NCBI GenBank assembly: GCA_037975125.1
Contig: CM075857.1
Location: 24,052,207-24,116,206, forward strand
Length of the DNA stretch: 64,000 nt
Reading direction: 5' to 3'
From: Latrodectus hesperus
Lineage: Eukaryota > Arthropoda > Arachnida > Araneae > Theridiidae
Shown: positions 1 through 16,236 of the stretch, in pieces
How positions within the stretch are numbered: the first letter of the stretch is position 1
Layout: every line of letters begins with the position of its first letter
Made by a program: the position numbers and the translations under genes
Notes under the pieces: generated by a model
Told to the model about the DNA's origin: nothing
Seen by the model: only the letters and a program-made list of their open reading frames with translations
Databases searched by the model: none

Positions 1-115
1 TCTTCTGCTTGGTCCCTGCTTCAAAATCATGAAGGCTCTATCCGGCTGCTTCTATGTAACTGGTAGAGCCCAACTTAGGACTAGGTACAAGGAAGCATGC
101 TGGTGCCACAGCAAC
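1..115 (+). mobile_element. 3' part of a tRNA-type SINE (family E), cut by window start
   Basis: The body and tail match the 3' half of the full copy at 57506-57811: shared words include CCGGCTGCTTCTAT, AACTGGTAGAG, TAGGTACAA and AAGCATGCTG, ending in a CAACAAAACAACA-type tail. The tRNA-like head would lie left of the window. Confidence 0.75.
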
Positions 116-759
116 AAAACAACACCGGAAAATATATTTGAGATTAATTAAAATTATTTTAAACAATATATTATCATTTAAAATTCAAAACCATATAATA
201 AATTGTTTTTTCAGTTTGCAGATACACCTTAGTATACTTAGAAAACTTTTATTTAAATAACTTATATTAAAGTTTCATAATATATCAATAACTAGATTCT
301 GTTGAATAATCGTTTTTAAATCATTAATATTTGCAAATAGGTTATGAAGTAAATTATTGAATTTTTTATCATTTTATTATTTACAAATAACACAATTTTA
401 AATTTTACTCATAAACTCGTTTTTAATGTTTTGAATAAGAATTTTTTTTTTAAATACTCTGTAAAAGTCAAATAAAAATGTTCGGTTAATTTATTTATTT
501 TATCTAGAAATAAAACAATAAGAAAATATTATGTAATTATCTTTATGAATTATAATATATTTTCTCTTATTGCTGTACTACTACTTTTTAATCCAATTTT
601 GTTTCTAAATAGTAAACAGGGAGAAATATTTAAAATATGTATAAACAAAAGCACTTTTCCACTAGTATAATTCAATATGTTAAATCAACGTATTTTTAAA
701 TAACATCAAAAGACAAGTTTCAATAATATCACAATTATAAGAATAGACACACTTTTTAT
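116..759. other. gene-free AT-rich DNA
   Basis: I see no exon, repeat family or structure here. Confidence 0.6.
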
Positions 760-769
760 TAAATTAATC

Positions 770-1155
770 TGTTGTTGTTGTTACTAATGACACTTGGACA
801 ATACAAGCTCGCTATGCCTTGGCTATTCGAATTTAAGTCAATTGGGAGCGTCTTTCGTTTAATCAGAGCACTATAAAGGTGAATCTACGATTTTTGCTCT
901 TCAAATCCTCCGATAGATGGCAGCACCAGAGGATCTACTCCCTCAATTTTGGCATTGATCGGAAGGGAAAGTAAATTTCTCCAGACCATTGTACCCATGT
1001 TAACTGCTCAACGACCGACCACAGGGCTTTCAATTCTACAGATTTAACGAGCACGTATATCGCATATACTCGGTGGTTCTTTGGCGGCATTGAGAATCGA
1101 ACTCCACACTTCTGGATGGAAGGCCGATACCCTAACCACTAGGCTACCACTGCCG
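770..1155 (-). mobile_element. full-length tRNA-derived SINE, family A
   Basis: Minus-strand element. The tRNA-like head is at the right end: A-box complement around 1136-1149 (GGTAGCCTAGTGG on the minus strand) and B-box complement around 1092-1105 (GTTCGATTCTC). The body carries a GGCAGCACC...GGATC segment, and the tail at 770-783 is an AACAACAACA run. Flanks TAAATTAATC (760-769) and TAAATTATTC (1156-1165) are a 10-bp target-site duplication with one mismatch. Confidence 0.85.
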
Positions 1156-1165
1156 TAAATTATTC

Positions 1166-3982
<2,817 letters not shown>

Positions 3983-4022
3983 TTTGCTAAATAATGTTGA
4001 AACAACAACATTATTTAGCAAA
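3983..4022. repeat. perfect 17-bp inverted repeat with 6-base loop
   Basis: TTTGCTAAATAATGTTG (3983-3999) and its exact complement CAACATTATTTAGCAAA (4006-4022). A direct repeat AAAAAGGTATTCGATTAAC follows (about 4023 and 4058). Confidence 0.95.
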
Positions 4023-4223
4023 AAAAAGGTATTCGATTAACAAAAAGGTCCGCAACAAAAAGGTATTCGATTAACTTTATTGAACAAAGAAAATGTTTTC
4101 TTTATTTTTATTCATATATAGGAACCTGTTTTAGTTAATTAGCATAGTTTTAATAAAATAAAATTTGCAAAATAACTGAACATTATTACTATATGATGAT
4201 ATGTCCGTGTTATAACAACACAT

Positions 4224-4504
4224 GTTGCTGTTGTCGTGTGCCAGCCAAGCTGGCAATATGGGGTGCGCTGCTCCACTTTTTCAACTGAACCATATTTTGG
4301 TGTGGAGTCCAACTTCCTCAGTACACACATGCCATAGGTACCCGTTTATAGGGTAGGCAACCATTCACTCCACATTCATACAAGAAAAGAACAAAGACAG
4401 GATAGATAGAGAGAGAAAGTACATCTATGCCTGAACCGGGATTCGAACCCAGGACCTCCCTATCTGCAGTCAGACACGCTGACCACTAGACAAGTTGGGC
4501 GGCA
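4224..4504 (-). mobile_element. full-length tRNA-derived SINE, family B
   Basis: Minus-strand element with tRNA-like head at the right: B-box complement near 4438-4450 (GGGATTCGAACCC), A-box complement near 4481-4494 (GACCACTAGACAAG). The body contains CCCGTTTATAGGGTAGGCAA and GCCAGC-AAGCTGGC near the tail. A perfect 13-bp target-site duplication TATAACAACACAT flanks it at 4211-4223 and 4505-4517, so the insertion is young and both ends are exact. Confidence 0.93.
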
Positions 4505-4517
4505 TATAACAACACAT

Positions 4518-7500
4518 AATTTATATATCATAAAGAAAACGAGTTATGTCATTGCACTATCATTTACTTCGTTATTCATTGCACATTATTTCAATGACAA
4601 TAGAATAATAGGAACTATCCAATGAAACAGGGACATCGAACAAGAATGCATAAAAATTGAACATGCATTGAAACATTATAAATAATTATAACAGGTTTAT
4701 TTTTTTCCTATGAAATAATATTGAATGCACACATTTATAAAAATTCTCGTTTAATGTATTTTGAACTACCTATCAATATGACTTAAACTACATTGAGTTA
4801 AATGAAATTCCCGTAAGTTAGTAATCACTGATATTATAATATTGGTATAAAATTTAATACTTTAATTGTTTCTACCATGTTATAAACCCATTTGCCGCGC
4901 TATATGGATGTAGACATTCAAAAAATAAATAAATGTACAATTAATTAAATTAAATGACATGATATAAAAATAAATGAATTATGAAAATACGATGATGAAG
5001 AGAACTGTTGCATATTTATCTAACTATCTTTAGTGCAAACTATCTTAGCTAAAGATAGCTACTTATAAGTAAATAATAATGTGTCTTATTAATATTTAAT
5101 TTATATCTTAGTAATATATATTTAATTTATATATGGTTTATATTTAATGAAAGCTTCTTTTACAGGAAAAAATAAATATTATTTCATTTCAGAAAACTTA
5201 ATTCATGTATATTTTAATTGTACCATCAAGCCATTGGCATATTAATTTAGTTTACCTACTTCTGACTGCATCGATATCTATTATATATTAAATTTATTAA
5301 TTTAAAATTAGTCTTTAAAGTTAAGATTGTAACTTAGCAACATTTTGCGTGAGTAAGCTGTTCTACATTTTCCTATAATTTAGGGGGGCGTTCATTGGAG
5401 CAATATATATCCGGAAATCATTAGCAGGATGGTTAAATTGTTAAAGCTATTTCGTGGTGGTTAGGAAAGAGGTTCTGATATTAAGAGAGGAGAATATCCA
5501 GTTATCCAATAATTCTGGCATTCAAAATAGAGGAAGGGAAATTGCAATAAAGAGTGAAGAGAGATAGACAATTATAAATGGAAGGAAATGGAGTTACTTA
5601 CCGGAGAAATTTATATAGAAAGCAGCTAAAACTATAGATTAAATTCTTAATAAAAATGCAAATAAAAAAGGTTTAAAATGGGGTTAAATTGGTTTTTAAA
5701 CTTGAAAGTATAAAAAGAGATTTCTTTTAAAAACTAAGCAGAATTTATACAAGAAACAATGAGAAATTTATTATGAAGCTAAACTGATTATTTATATAAA
5801 CTAATGACTATGATAAATTTATGGGTGTTTATTAGTTTTGTTAAATCTCCATAATGAATAAAAAAGAATAACTTTTAAGCAGAAAAGCTTATATATGATA
5901 ATTTCAATGTTCTTATGTATATTGAAGGAAAGTATATATTAGCATTAAGATACACTTTATAAATATATGTATACCCAAAAACTCTGTGCCACTTTCCCAA
6001 CTATTAATGCCGTTACATTTTTAAGGCATCAAAATACAGTAAATACTTAAAATGAGTTAAAACAATGAACTAGTGAGCTTGTAATATATATTTTAATTAC
6101 AGTTGGCTTAATTTTCCATTTCTCACAATTTACTCAACAACGTTGAATTTATAAATAACGGGAGCATAAAATTGAGTTTTAGTTTAAGCAAATGAGTGAA
6201 TTGCAATTACAGTGAAGTTTTTAAATAAAAACCATTTGCACAATTACTAAAATATTTTATAGTTCACTTTGTGAATTCCCTTGAAATGCAGTGCAATCAT
6301 AAAATAATTTCAAAGTAAGTCTTGCTTTATTTTTTTATAAAAAATGTATGTTATGTTGGAAATATATGAGAATTTGTAAATATAATTCATTTGATATTAA
6401 GGAACCAATAATTGCTTATGGTTATGTCAAATATAATAAAAAATGAAATCAAAATGTTACAATAAACAGATATATAAGATGCCTGTAAAGTATACGACAA
6501 CTTTTGATGTTTAATAATTAATGATATACATTTGAAGTAATAATTTTAATTTTAAAATTCAGAGATATTTATAATCTTATCAAAGCGTCTTATCAAATAA
6601 CTCCAAAATCTGAACTTTTTATTGGATAGGCATTATGAAGACAGTAGCCAAATTCATGTCTAACACTGCACTGTGATTGTAATTTGGATTTCATATCGCC
6701 TATACTCTACATTTCTTGTACGTTAAAGAGATATTTTCCTTTGAGGATATGTGAAAATTAAATATTGTTGTAAATCAATTTATCTGGTTGTCTAAAAATA
6801 GAATTGGATCAATATTTCTTAAAAACTATTAATGTTGAAGTTGAAAAAAAGGAAAACAAATAGGAAAAGGAAATAGTTCTACAATTAATAACACGAGACG
6901 TTATTTGCAAACAAAAAGTTATTCAATCAGGAAAAGGAAATTGTCCATAAAATCATTTACATTATAAAACTCATATGAATTATTATAGTATTAAATCCCC
7001 CATTTATTTGTATATTCTCCGTTATTTTATGATTTGCTAAACATCAAAATATGTCGGACATTTAATGTATATCTAGGATAATATAACATGCTATTAATAA
7101 AATATACCAGGATCATCGAAATAAAGACTGTTTTATAGCCATAAAAATGGGATCCATAATTTTTGTTGGAAAAAATGATTATGTTACAAACAGAAAAGTT
7201 TATTTTTTCTCTTCTCTGTGTGGTCACATTTTTAAACGTTTAGTCCTTTGTGGTTACGAGCTTCAAAATTCCCGTGTTATACTCGTCCACCACCTGTTCG
7301 TTACTAAGCCAAGTGATATCTGCATTCCCAAATTCTATGCACTGTCATGACATTGTGTCCAAAGCATTTTGGAAGTGCTGAACACTTCTAAAATCTTTAA
7401 AGTTTTCAAATTCTTCCCGCTTAGTTAAAAAGTAGAAAATGGTGGAAGAAAGGTCCTGAATACGAAAGAAAATCATTTTCAAATTGATTCAGCAAATCAT

Positions 7501-7649
7501 GAACAGCAGCAACTGTATAAGAATTAACGAAAATCTTGCAGAAGTTTATTTGTCCCTAAGTCATTTCCGGTCTCCGTTGTTTTGGATTCTTCAACAACTC
7601 TTTTAGGATTATTATAATCAATACAGAGCTTATATTCAGTATGCATGGT
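4518..7649. other. gene-free AT-rich DNA
   Basis: No repeat family or exon recognised. The opposed overlapping ORFs at 7027-7350 are mutually exclusive and lack any motif. A short GC patch at 5385-5520 is unexplained. Confidence 0.5.
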
Positions 7650-7918
7650 ACTACTATACGTCCTCGATGATTCTGTGGAATCGATAGTCTTGAGGTCGGT
7701 CGCTGAGCAGTTACCATGGGTCCAATAATCAGGAGAGAATTTTCTTCCCCTGAAGATCATAGTCAAATTTGAGGGATTAGATCCTCTAGTGGTGCCATCT
7801 ATTGGAGGAGTCTGGATGCAAAGACGCACTTTTATCTTAATGGTGCTCTGGTTAAAGGGAAGACACCCTGTTTTCTTAATTTCGCAAATCCATTGGCTTG
7901 TTCAATAACAACAACATC
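7650..7918 (+). mobile_element. SINE family A, head missing or decayed
   Basis: Plus-strand match to the body of the copy at 770-1155 (GGTCGGTCGCTGAGCAGTTA, GGATTAGATCCTCTAGTG, GGTGCTCTGGTTAAA), ending in a CAATAACAACAACA tail. No tRNA boxes are recognisable upstream, so the element is 5' truncated. The minus-strand ORF across it is not a gene. Confidence 0.75.
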
Positions 7919-10212
7919 TACAAGATACTTCTCTGTAGCATAAATTTGGTTTTTCTAATAGTTTTGTTTCATCGCAAAATTTAAGACAATTCCAATTGAC
8001 AAAAAATTGTTTCTTACTTGCATATTTATTTTGCCTATCTTAGCTTACTAAAAGTTTCTGATAATGTTTTTATCTAATTATTAAAAATACATTACAAAAA
8101 CTTCTCTCACACTTAGTCACATTTATGATATTGAAGATGGGGAACTGCCTCCCACTCCCTTCACTTTGGAAGCAAAATTATTTTCTTTTTTTCTTTGCCG
8201 AAGTTAGTTTTACACAACAAAGTTATTCCGTCATTATCAAATGCATTTATTCTTGTGGAATATCTAAAATTTGTTTTCAAATGAAAAAACCCTGTTTTTT
8301 ATACAGCATCAATGGTTATTATTTTTAAATTAGAGAGTTTATAGAACACTAAGTTATTAGAAAAAGAGTGTTATGCCTTCATACAAAGGCGAAGGTTTTC
8401 TTATAAATAGGTCAATAAACTTGAAAATCATATATTTTATCCGTCTGCACTTTTAGTGGATACAGACTGATTACTAAAAGAAAAATATTCGAAATGATAT
8501 TTGACTTAAACTGTGTGTGTGTTTAATAATTACGTATATTCAGAAAATACCCTGAATATTGTTGTTTGCAATTAAATAAAGTATGCATTTATAATAAAAA
8601 TGCAAATTACTTTAATTTTGTTCTCGCGAGTGAATTTGAAGTGTGATCATATTAGATATTCCAAAATAAAGAAATAAATCCAATTTAAATATGGTAATTA
8701 CTACATTTTTATTTCAATTAAATTTGACCTTTAAAAAGAGGCACAAATTACAAGAAATTGCTTTCTGTGAGTATTTTCAGTTAGTATTATCAAGTGTAAA
8801 AGAAAATTTCTTTAAGGATTTAATTTCTTCAGTTTAGTGCAATAAGTTTCAAGCTTTGCAAATTTTACTTTTTAAAGTTTTCAATCCGAAGATTATTCCG
8901 ATTATAAAAATAGTGTATATATAACATGCACATTTCATATTATTACTGAAACTACAGTAAGCTGAATATAAAAAAGAATAATTCATTTCTGGAACATTAA
9001 AACAATTTAAGAAAAAAGTACGAATGAGACTTAATATACAATTTATAAATTTTAGTAAAATAATACGAGTATATTAATATAATATATTTGATAATAATTT
9101 TTTGTTTAAGTGAATCAATTAAAATCGAATAAATTTACCTGAATAGAATGAACTAATATTTGACTCCAAAACTCTCTTTCTCAAAAGCAAATAAAATCAT
9201 TCTTTGAGTTAAACTAAATCAGTTCATATTCACGATGCATTAAATTAAAATTTTATTAAAAATTGTGGAAAATACGATAAAACTCTTGAATCTTTACTGA
9301 AGTAATCCTTCCTGTTTCGTTGAAAAGATTTAAAATTTAAAGAAACAAACCCTCATTGCTATGCTCTATTCATTACGTCACAACGCACACATTCAAAATA
9401 ATGAAACTCCATCAGACAGGCGCAGTAGTATCGAAGTAGGAGTAAAAACCCAATGAAATGGCGGCTTTTCTTAAAAATCAATGGGTGAACGTTGTTGCAT
9501 AAAACAAAATATTAAACTAATTAGGCTTCTCTATTGCTACACAAATCGTCCTCTAAGCGCTTATTTTTATAAGAGAATAAATTACAAAAGTGATTTTCCG
9601 TTAAACAATTTTGAAGTATGATGCATAACTTTTTATGCTAATTTATGTTGTTAACGATAAAAACAGAAAAATGTGCTAATAGTTCATACAATTTATATAT
9701 TTTTTGATTATTTTAACGTCTTTAACAATTTTTAATGTAAAATGACTATTTAATGCTTGAAGAACAGATAATACATCTACATCCTTATTATTATATTCTT
9801 TAGCTGGCAACTGGAAATGATTCCTATAATGTATTCCATTTTTCTTCCCTATTCTATAAAATTGATAATCAACAGGTTACGTTAAATAATATTTTACTTA
9901 TTGAACTATTTTCTATTAAAAATATAAATATTAAATTAAAAAAAGAAAGGTATTTGAATATTCGTTTGAAATGTAGCTTCTCACAAAAATTCTAAGCAAA
10001 CATTTGTAGTTTCTGTGATACAAACAGGTGTATTGCAAATATAAATTATTAATATTATTAAAGATTAAATGTTAGTCTTATACACAAAAATTTCATTGAT
10101 ATTGATTTTAGTAATCAACCTTCCACGAAATGCAGACAATATGGCGCAATTTGAATTTCTTAAGTAATATCTAATAATGGAAGAAGTGGGTGATATACAT
10201 TGGAAGAGTAAT
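7919..10212. other. gene-free AT-rich DNA
   Basis: Nothing recognised. A slightly GC-richer stretch at 9360-9500 has no tRNA boxes or frame. Confidence 0.5.
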
Positions 10213-11390
10213 TTTCTGGTAGGGCCACCCAAGGCTTGATGCCCCCCCCCCCAGTATGCTCAGCTAAAGCCTGGGTCAACGGATTCAAGTCATACGTCTA
10301 CCTTCGGTGCTTCAGTCTTCTTAGACGACAGAAGCTGCCCTTTCACTCCACTTATAAATACGTCAATCTCAGTGTTACAGTAACGGAAAAAAGACCTTTC
10401 CTATCTGCGTGACGTGTAGCAGAGAACAGGCAACTCCTGATCATACACTGCTGGAGCCATCCAAATTGCAACACCAAGAAAGACAAGAGATATCACAACA
10501 AAATTTATTTTGTAGATAACATGTTGACCAAGTATCAAATGATTAAATTTATAGACTTCGGTTAAGTGTGGTTCCTGCAAAACTCAGTAGCCAGAGCAGC
10601 AGCCATTGTTGGAGATCACCCCTGCCACACACCTCGGCATTGATTTAAAGAGACTTTGGATGTGTTTTGGGGTACAGCAGACCAAGCAGCTTCCACACGT
10701 TGCCAAATGTTGCCATCTGATGTGGCAGCTGGGAATGAAATCAGTCAATCGTTATGCAACCATGGACCACATGTTTTCTACCGGCAAAAGATATCACAAC
10801 AAAATTTATTTTGTAGATAACATGTTGAGCAAGTATCAAATGATTAAATTTATAGACTTCTGTGAAGTGTGGTTCCTGCCAAAATCAGTAGCCAGAGTAG
10901 CCACCATTGTTGGAGATCACCCCTGCCACACACCTCGGCATTGATTTAAAGAGACTTTGGATGTGTTTTGGGGTACAGCAGACCAAGCAGCTTCCACACG
11001 TTGCCAAATGTTGCCATCTGATGTGGCAGCTGGGAATGAAATCAGTCAATCGTTATGCAACCATGGACCACATGTTTTCTACCGGCAAAAGATCCGGAGA
11101 GCGAGCCGAACACGGAAGAAATTCTTGATTCTCAGGAAGTGAACTTGAAATCTTCGAAATCTCCAAGCCTTAAATAGCACTTTGAAGTGGCGCCAAAGGT
11201 GCGCGTGATGTTCATCTGCGCTGAAATTCTAACCATTTGCATTTCTCCTCTCCGCTCCGGCAGCAGCATTTACGGTGGCCAGCAGTGTATATAGAGACCC
11301 AATCATGGTTTTGCACTTTTTAAGAGTGAATTAATACAGATACTTGGTTTAGCTCTGCTGAACTCAGGAAATAAGTAACAACAAAGATAT
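10213..11390 (+). mobile_element. unclassified retroelement remnant, GC-richer than surroundings
   Basis: A ~1.2-kb block of higher GC begins near a C-run at 10243-10252. At about 10407-10480 one frame reads FPICVTCSREQATPDHTLLE, a Cys/His pattern resembling LINE C-termini. From about 11150 the sequence is non-coding and ends with a TATATAGAGACCC and a GTGAATTAATACAGA segment that could be an LTR or a 3' UTR. Stops and the 301-bp duplication exclude an intact protein, and the short ORFs at 10606-11142 are repeats of one another. Family unresolved. Confidence 0.4.
10489..11090 (+). repeat. 301-bp tandem duplication
   Basis: Two adjacent copies, 10489-10789 and 10790-11090, each starting GATATCACAACAAAATTTAT and ending TTCTACCGGCAAAA. 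Several base differences between copies (for example TTGACCAAG/TTGAGCAAG and CGGTTAAGT/CTGTGAAGT) argue against an assembly artefact. Confidence 0.95.
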
Positions 11391-11503
11391 ATATAAACAC
11401 AAATATATTCTTGGAATATAATCTTTAAAATTCCTTATACCAAACAATAAAAATCAATTCTAATATAATTGTTTGTAATTTCGATGTATGTTACACATTC
11501 ACT

Positions 11504-11782
11504 GCCACCCAACTTGTCTAGTGGTCAGCGTACCTGACAGCGGACAAGTAGGTCCTGGGTTCGAATCCCGGTTCGGGCATGGATGTACTTTCTCTCTCTA
11601 TCTATCCTGTCTTTGTCCTTTCCTTGTATGAATGGGTTGTGAATGGTTGCCTACCCTATAAACAGGTACCTATGGCATGTGTATACTGAAGAAGTCGGAC
11701 TCCACACCAAAATAGGGTTCAGTTGGAAAAGTGGAGCAGCGCAACCCATATTGCCAGCCTGGCTGGCACACGACAACAACAT
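11504..11782 (+). mobile_element. full-length tRNA-derived SINE, family B (plus strand)
   Basis: tRNA-like head at the left: ACTTGTCTAGTGGTCAGCGT (A box) and GGGTTCGAATCCCGG (B box), followed by the family body including CCTACCCTATAAACAGGTAC and a CACGACAACAAC tail. Flanks TTACACATTCACT (11491-11503) and TTACATATTCACT (11783-11795) form a 13-bp duplication with one mismatch. Confidence 0.92.
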
Positions 11783-14239
11783 TACATATTCACTATTTAA
11801 TGTGCTTAGAAACGTTTAAAAAAATCATGCTTAAATATTATTTATTCTACTTTTTTATATTATTTTTATTTACAATTATCCATACGTTTATTTCCTCGAT
11901 TTGTTTGCCTTTTGGTATCGTATCTGTTATCCTTTATATAGATTTATTTAAAAATCGAATCGAGTTATATACTAATGCAAAAACACAGAGACATTGATAC
12001 ATACCTTAACTAGTGACTAATTTTCAAACTGGAAAATATTTACTCAAGTATTCATAATAGAAATGCAGTATCCAATTAATACGGAACTCAATAAGTCAAT
12101 AATATTTGACTACTTGGAATCAGTATTTGTGTTTGGTTATAAAATAACTTATAATTTGTATTGCATTGGTGTTTAGAATACGGAGAATCACACGAAATAA
12201 CAGCCAAACTAATTCATTTCCGAAACACAAATTTTACGCATTAAGCTAATCTTGTTTTCAAACTGATGTCAATAAACTCAATATTTTAATCTAAGGAATC
12301 AGTTTCTATATATTTTAAAATTATAATGTATATTAAGTTATAATGATGTAATATATATCCAAACACGATGTAAATATCGAATATATATTTCCAATAATTA
12401 CAACTTGAAATTATGATGAAAGAATTTTCGCAGGGCTTTAGGTCAAAAGAATTTTAAAAGTCATATGTTACGATGGAATTTTAGAAGAATTTTACGCTCA
12501 AAGTTCAGATTTTTTTGGAAGATCTTTCTAAAATAATCCGATTACTCTAGACCACGCACTGTAACATTTTACATTTTTATTCACCATTTTAGGCATTTTG
12601 AATAGTAAATTTTTTTAATTTATCGAGTTTAAGAATGCGGATTGTTTTTAATATATTCCCTTGAGTTTTTCTCAAAACGACAATATAATTTTGAAAACAT
12701 CAGAATAAATAACAAGTATTGATAAAAATTTCGCTTAAGCCATGCTTAAAAAGTTTTCTTGCAAAATGTTTTCATATTTTTTATCCTACTTTTAAAATAT
12801 TTTTATTTTATTATGATTGTTAAAGCTACCCAAATTCTAAATATCTATAAAGTATCCATTTTTATTATCAAGAAAATAATAAATAAAAGGAACTGAATCT
12901 AAAAGAATTCTTTATTACTTATAGTAACTGAAGCAAATCTTTCGAAACTATTGCAATTGCAATGAATAGTTACAACCGCATCTTAATACTATTGGTATAC
13001 AATTGTTAACACCATTAATACAATTGTAATAGTTAATACAGTTTGTATTTAAATTAAGCGTTATTCTTAGAATTAGATAATATTATCATAGATTACTATG
13101 ATTGTCATACAACAAATTAAAAATTATTAAATAATTATTCGAAACGATTGTTCACAAAATCACAACAACCATCTGCATCACAAAAAGGATTGTTTTTAAA
13201 TAATCTAATAAATAATTAAAAATTTGTATGCCATAAGCATTACCGATTTGTGGTCAAATTAATCGATAGAAATTCTAAGTATTTTATCCAGAAAAACATT
13301 TGAAAAATCTACAGAAAAATCATCTGTTTGAATAAAAATAATTTGCAGTATTGCAGTATTAAGAAGGGAATTCTTTTATATATCAGTTTAACAATCCATG
13401 ATTAATGACATAAAATAATTGTGAATTCTTAATGAATTTTTAATTTAATCGTTATTTTACAAGTTTGTGAAAAAGGAAAATTTAATAACATTGCATGAGA
13501 TTTATAAATAATAACGTTCATAAGCGAAACATTTATCAGTGCTAAAATAATTCCTTATACATAATAGTATTATTATAATAAAATCTTTATTCGCTCAGTT
13601 TCTCTGTGATACTATAAAAAAATTAATTTTTTAAAACATTCTTAAGAGTAAAAGGCTAATGATGTTTGATTTAATTGAAAGTGATCATTTTAATGTAACT
13701 TATGATTTAATTAAATTAATTCTCTCCTTCGTTATAAATTTGCAAGTATTTAATTGAAAGCAGAGGATTAATACTTTAACAATAATGATTCTAAAGAGGA
13801 AGATTACGATTTCAATTTTGGTTGTTTTATTAACTCTAATTTAAAAAGAATAATTACACTGTATACCAATGGAGATCTGTAATATTTACACAAAAAATGA
13901 GCATTCATTTATTTAATAACTTTTTGAAAGTTCGATGATCCACACTAAGGACAATAGGAATATACTGAAGTATTGTATAAAATAGAGAAAGGCTTACCAC
14001 CACGTGCACTGGATAATAAGGTTTTTAATAAAAGTTTACTGCATTCATGGTATCAAATTCAGACATTTTCCCTAAATACAATCTTCTTATTTGCTACACA
14101 ACAGTCTTTGACTAATTTAAATAATCAGTCATTTTGTATTCATTATTTTACAAATATACGTGATAAAATCTCCCATGTGAAAGGGGTGACACTAACTCGC
14201 TCGTTCTACTTCCTTCTATCTGCTTGTTTCCAGTGACTT

Positions 14240-14560
14240 TGCATTCATTCTGATTACCGAAGCTCCAGGACCGGTTTTCAAGGTAGGTAGGTAGGTTAGG
14301 CGGACACTTATGGAGCTCTATACTAAGATGCTTGTAGCTAACATTTTTTTATCCTACGCCCGACCTTGGTTTTTCAACCATCAGTCTCTGTCGGGCAGCC
14401 CAATACAATCTTGAGGTGAATGAAAAGTCATCTTCCGCAGAATGTAGTAGGCTGTACGAAGCGACAGGAGTCAGTCGTTTAGTGAAAACAGAGGGCACCA
14501 CGTGAAGGCGACTGACACAACCTTGAAGAAGATATTTGGAGATGATTTATGGTCAGATGA
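14240..14560. other. GC-richer tract, no identity
   Basis: Contains a (GGTA)n-like run GGTAGGTAGGTAGGTTAGG (14283-14301) and GC-richer text to about 14530. No tRNA boxes, target duplication or open frame seen. Confidence 0.3.
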
Positions 14561-15165
14561 CTGACATTATTTAAGAAAAGTCAATTGAAATATTTTAATT
14601 AATCGGTGAACACAAAGAGAAATGTCTTCATATAAGCAGCTCATTCCGATTAACCAAATTTGTGGAAGAGGATATTCAAGGATTTTTGATGTTACAACTT
14701 TCATTTTCCATTCAGATTAAAATCTTTTAGACAGACGTAAAAATTCGCAGCAAGCAAGAATTTTAATTTCTAGATTTGTATATGATTCAAATATCCAAGA
14801 GAATGAAAATGCTTTTATTCCTAATTTTTCCTGTAATTGGTACCTCAGATGTTCGTATAAAGGACTGTCTAGGAAAATATGATCTATGGTTTCAGATTCA
14901 CAGCATTAACAGCGATCGTAGGGTATTTAATTTTTTCTGTGCACGAATCCACACACTGAATGATGATAAATTATAATAATTGAAACGCTAAATAAGAAAA
15001 AAGTTAAATTCTATCTAACGTAGGAAAAAATATGAAATTAAATGTATGATAAGCAGAATTGTTTCCGAAAAATATTCAAATCACGTTTGAGTTGAAGAAT
15101 AAAATTAATTATACTGTAACTAAAACTAAGAATATATTAAGAATATATTTTACCATTATTAGTTT

Positions 15166-15208
15166 AAATTTATAAATCTAAACATAAATTGTTTAGATTT
15201 ATAAATTT
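15166..15208. repeat. perfect 19-bp inverted repeat with 5-base loop
   Basis: AAATTTATAAATCTAAACA (15166-15184) pairs exactly with TGTTTAGATTTATAAATTT (15190-15208). AT-rich, in plain DNA. Confidence 0.95.
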
Positions 15209-16236
15209 TATTTAGAAAAACATTAAATTATTCAATTATACATTTTTAATAGAATAATAAAATAAACTTCAAAAGTAGCAAAAATAAACATGTTAAGCGA
15301 GGAATCAAATTAGTTTACAAAAAAGGATAACAATAAATAAGAAATTTTAAAACAAAATAAACTTTTTCTAGATGATAGATAAATATAATGATAAATGTGT
15401 TATAGCAGGTATTACATAATGAATATTTATAACATCAATAGAATTCTGAACTCTTCTTTTTGGACAAAAGCATTTAAAGATTATTAAAGTTCTAACCTTT
15501 TTTAACATATACATGCTATTTTATTGTAACACATTTCTCTATTTTTTTCCTGAAATGTATCTTACAAAAATTATAGAAAAACAAAAGGACAATAAATAGT
15601 ATTTACCTATAAAATATTTGTCTGAAAAATAGCTTATTATTTTTTTCTGATATTTAGTTCTTCCCCTGTTTTAATAGTGAGGAAATATATTATTTATATC
15701 GCAATAGAATTTTAATTTATATTGCCTAGTTTTATTATAAATAAATTTTGAAAGAATCAAACAAAAATATATTATAATATGTAATAACACGATCATCTAT
15801 CTTAGATAAATTTACTTGAGATTTGTAATTTTTTACTCTTTCCCCTTAAGAATCTCAGAAACACTGAATTTTATTCTAAAACCAAATTTATTCCTGAAAT
15901 ATGTTATACCCGAAAAATTTTAATTCATTCTCTTTATATTCATTAGTAGAATTTCTAGATTTGTAAACATGAAATTATATTTTTCATAATCTTAAAAATT
16001 AAAAAATATATTTTATTGCACCAAATAAATTTTAAACAGTTTTAAAACAATTTATTATATCAAAAACTTTAAAAGCAATATGAAAAGACATAGGGATGTG
16101 CCGTAGTATAGGCAACTAGGATAAATGTCTGGGGCCCTTCGTTTGGAAATATCAGTCTAGGATTTGACTTAGCCTAATTGGGAACTGGGGTAAAAATTTA
16201 TTTGGGGGCCCCCTCTTCTTTACAATAACTAATATT

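Larger units (their letters stand above)
11796..16080. other. gene-free AT-rich DNA around two minor features
   Basis: Apart from the tract at 14240-14560 and the inverted repeat at 15166, I see nothing. The ORF at 13973 shows no domain. Confidence 0.5.

Noticed and set aside
10606..11142. Three ORFs of 61-112 codons
   Set aside because: Two are the same frame in the two copies of the 301-bp duplication; there is no conserved domain and stops interrupt any longer protein.
11504..11590. tRNA gene calls in the SINE heads (also near 1090-1155, 4430-4504, 27045-27111, 56720-56786, 57506-57570 and 58500-58568)
   Set aside because: A and B boxes are present but the heads lack a clean cloverleaf acceptor stem, continue into SINE bodies with AAC-rich tails, and have target duplications.
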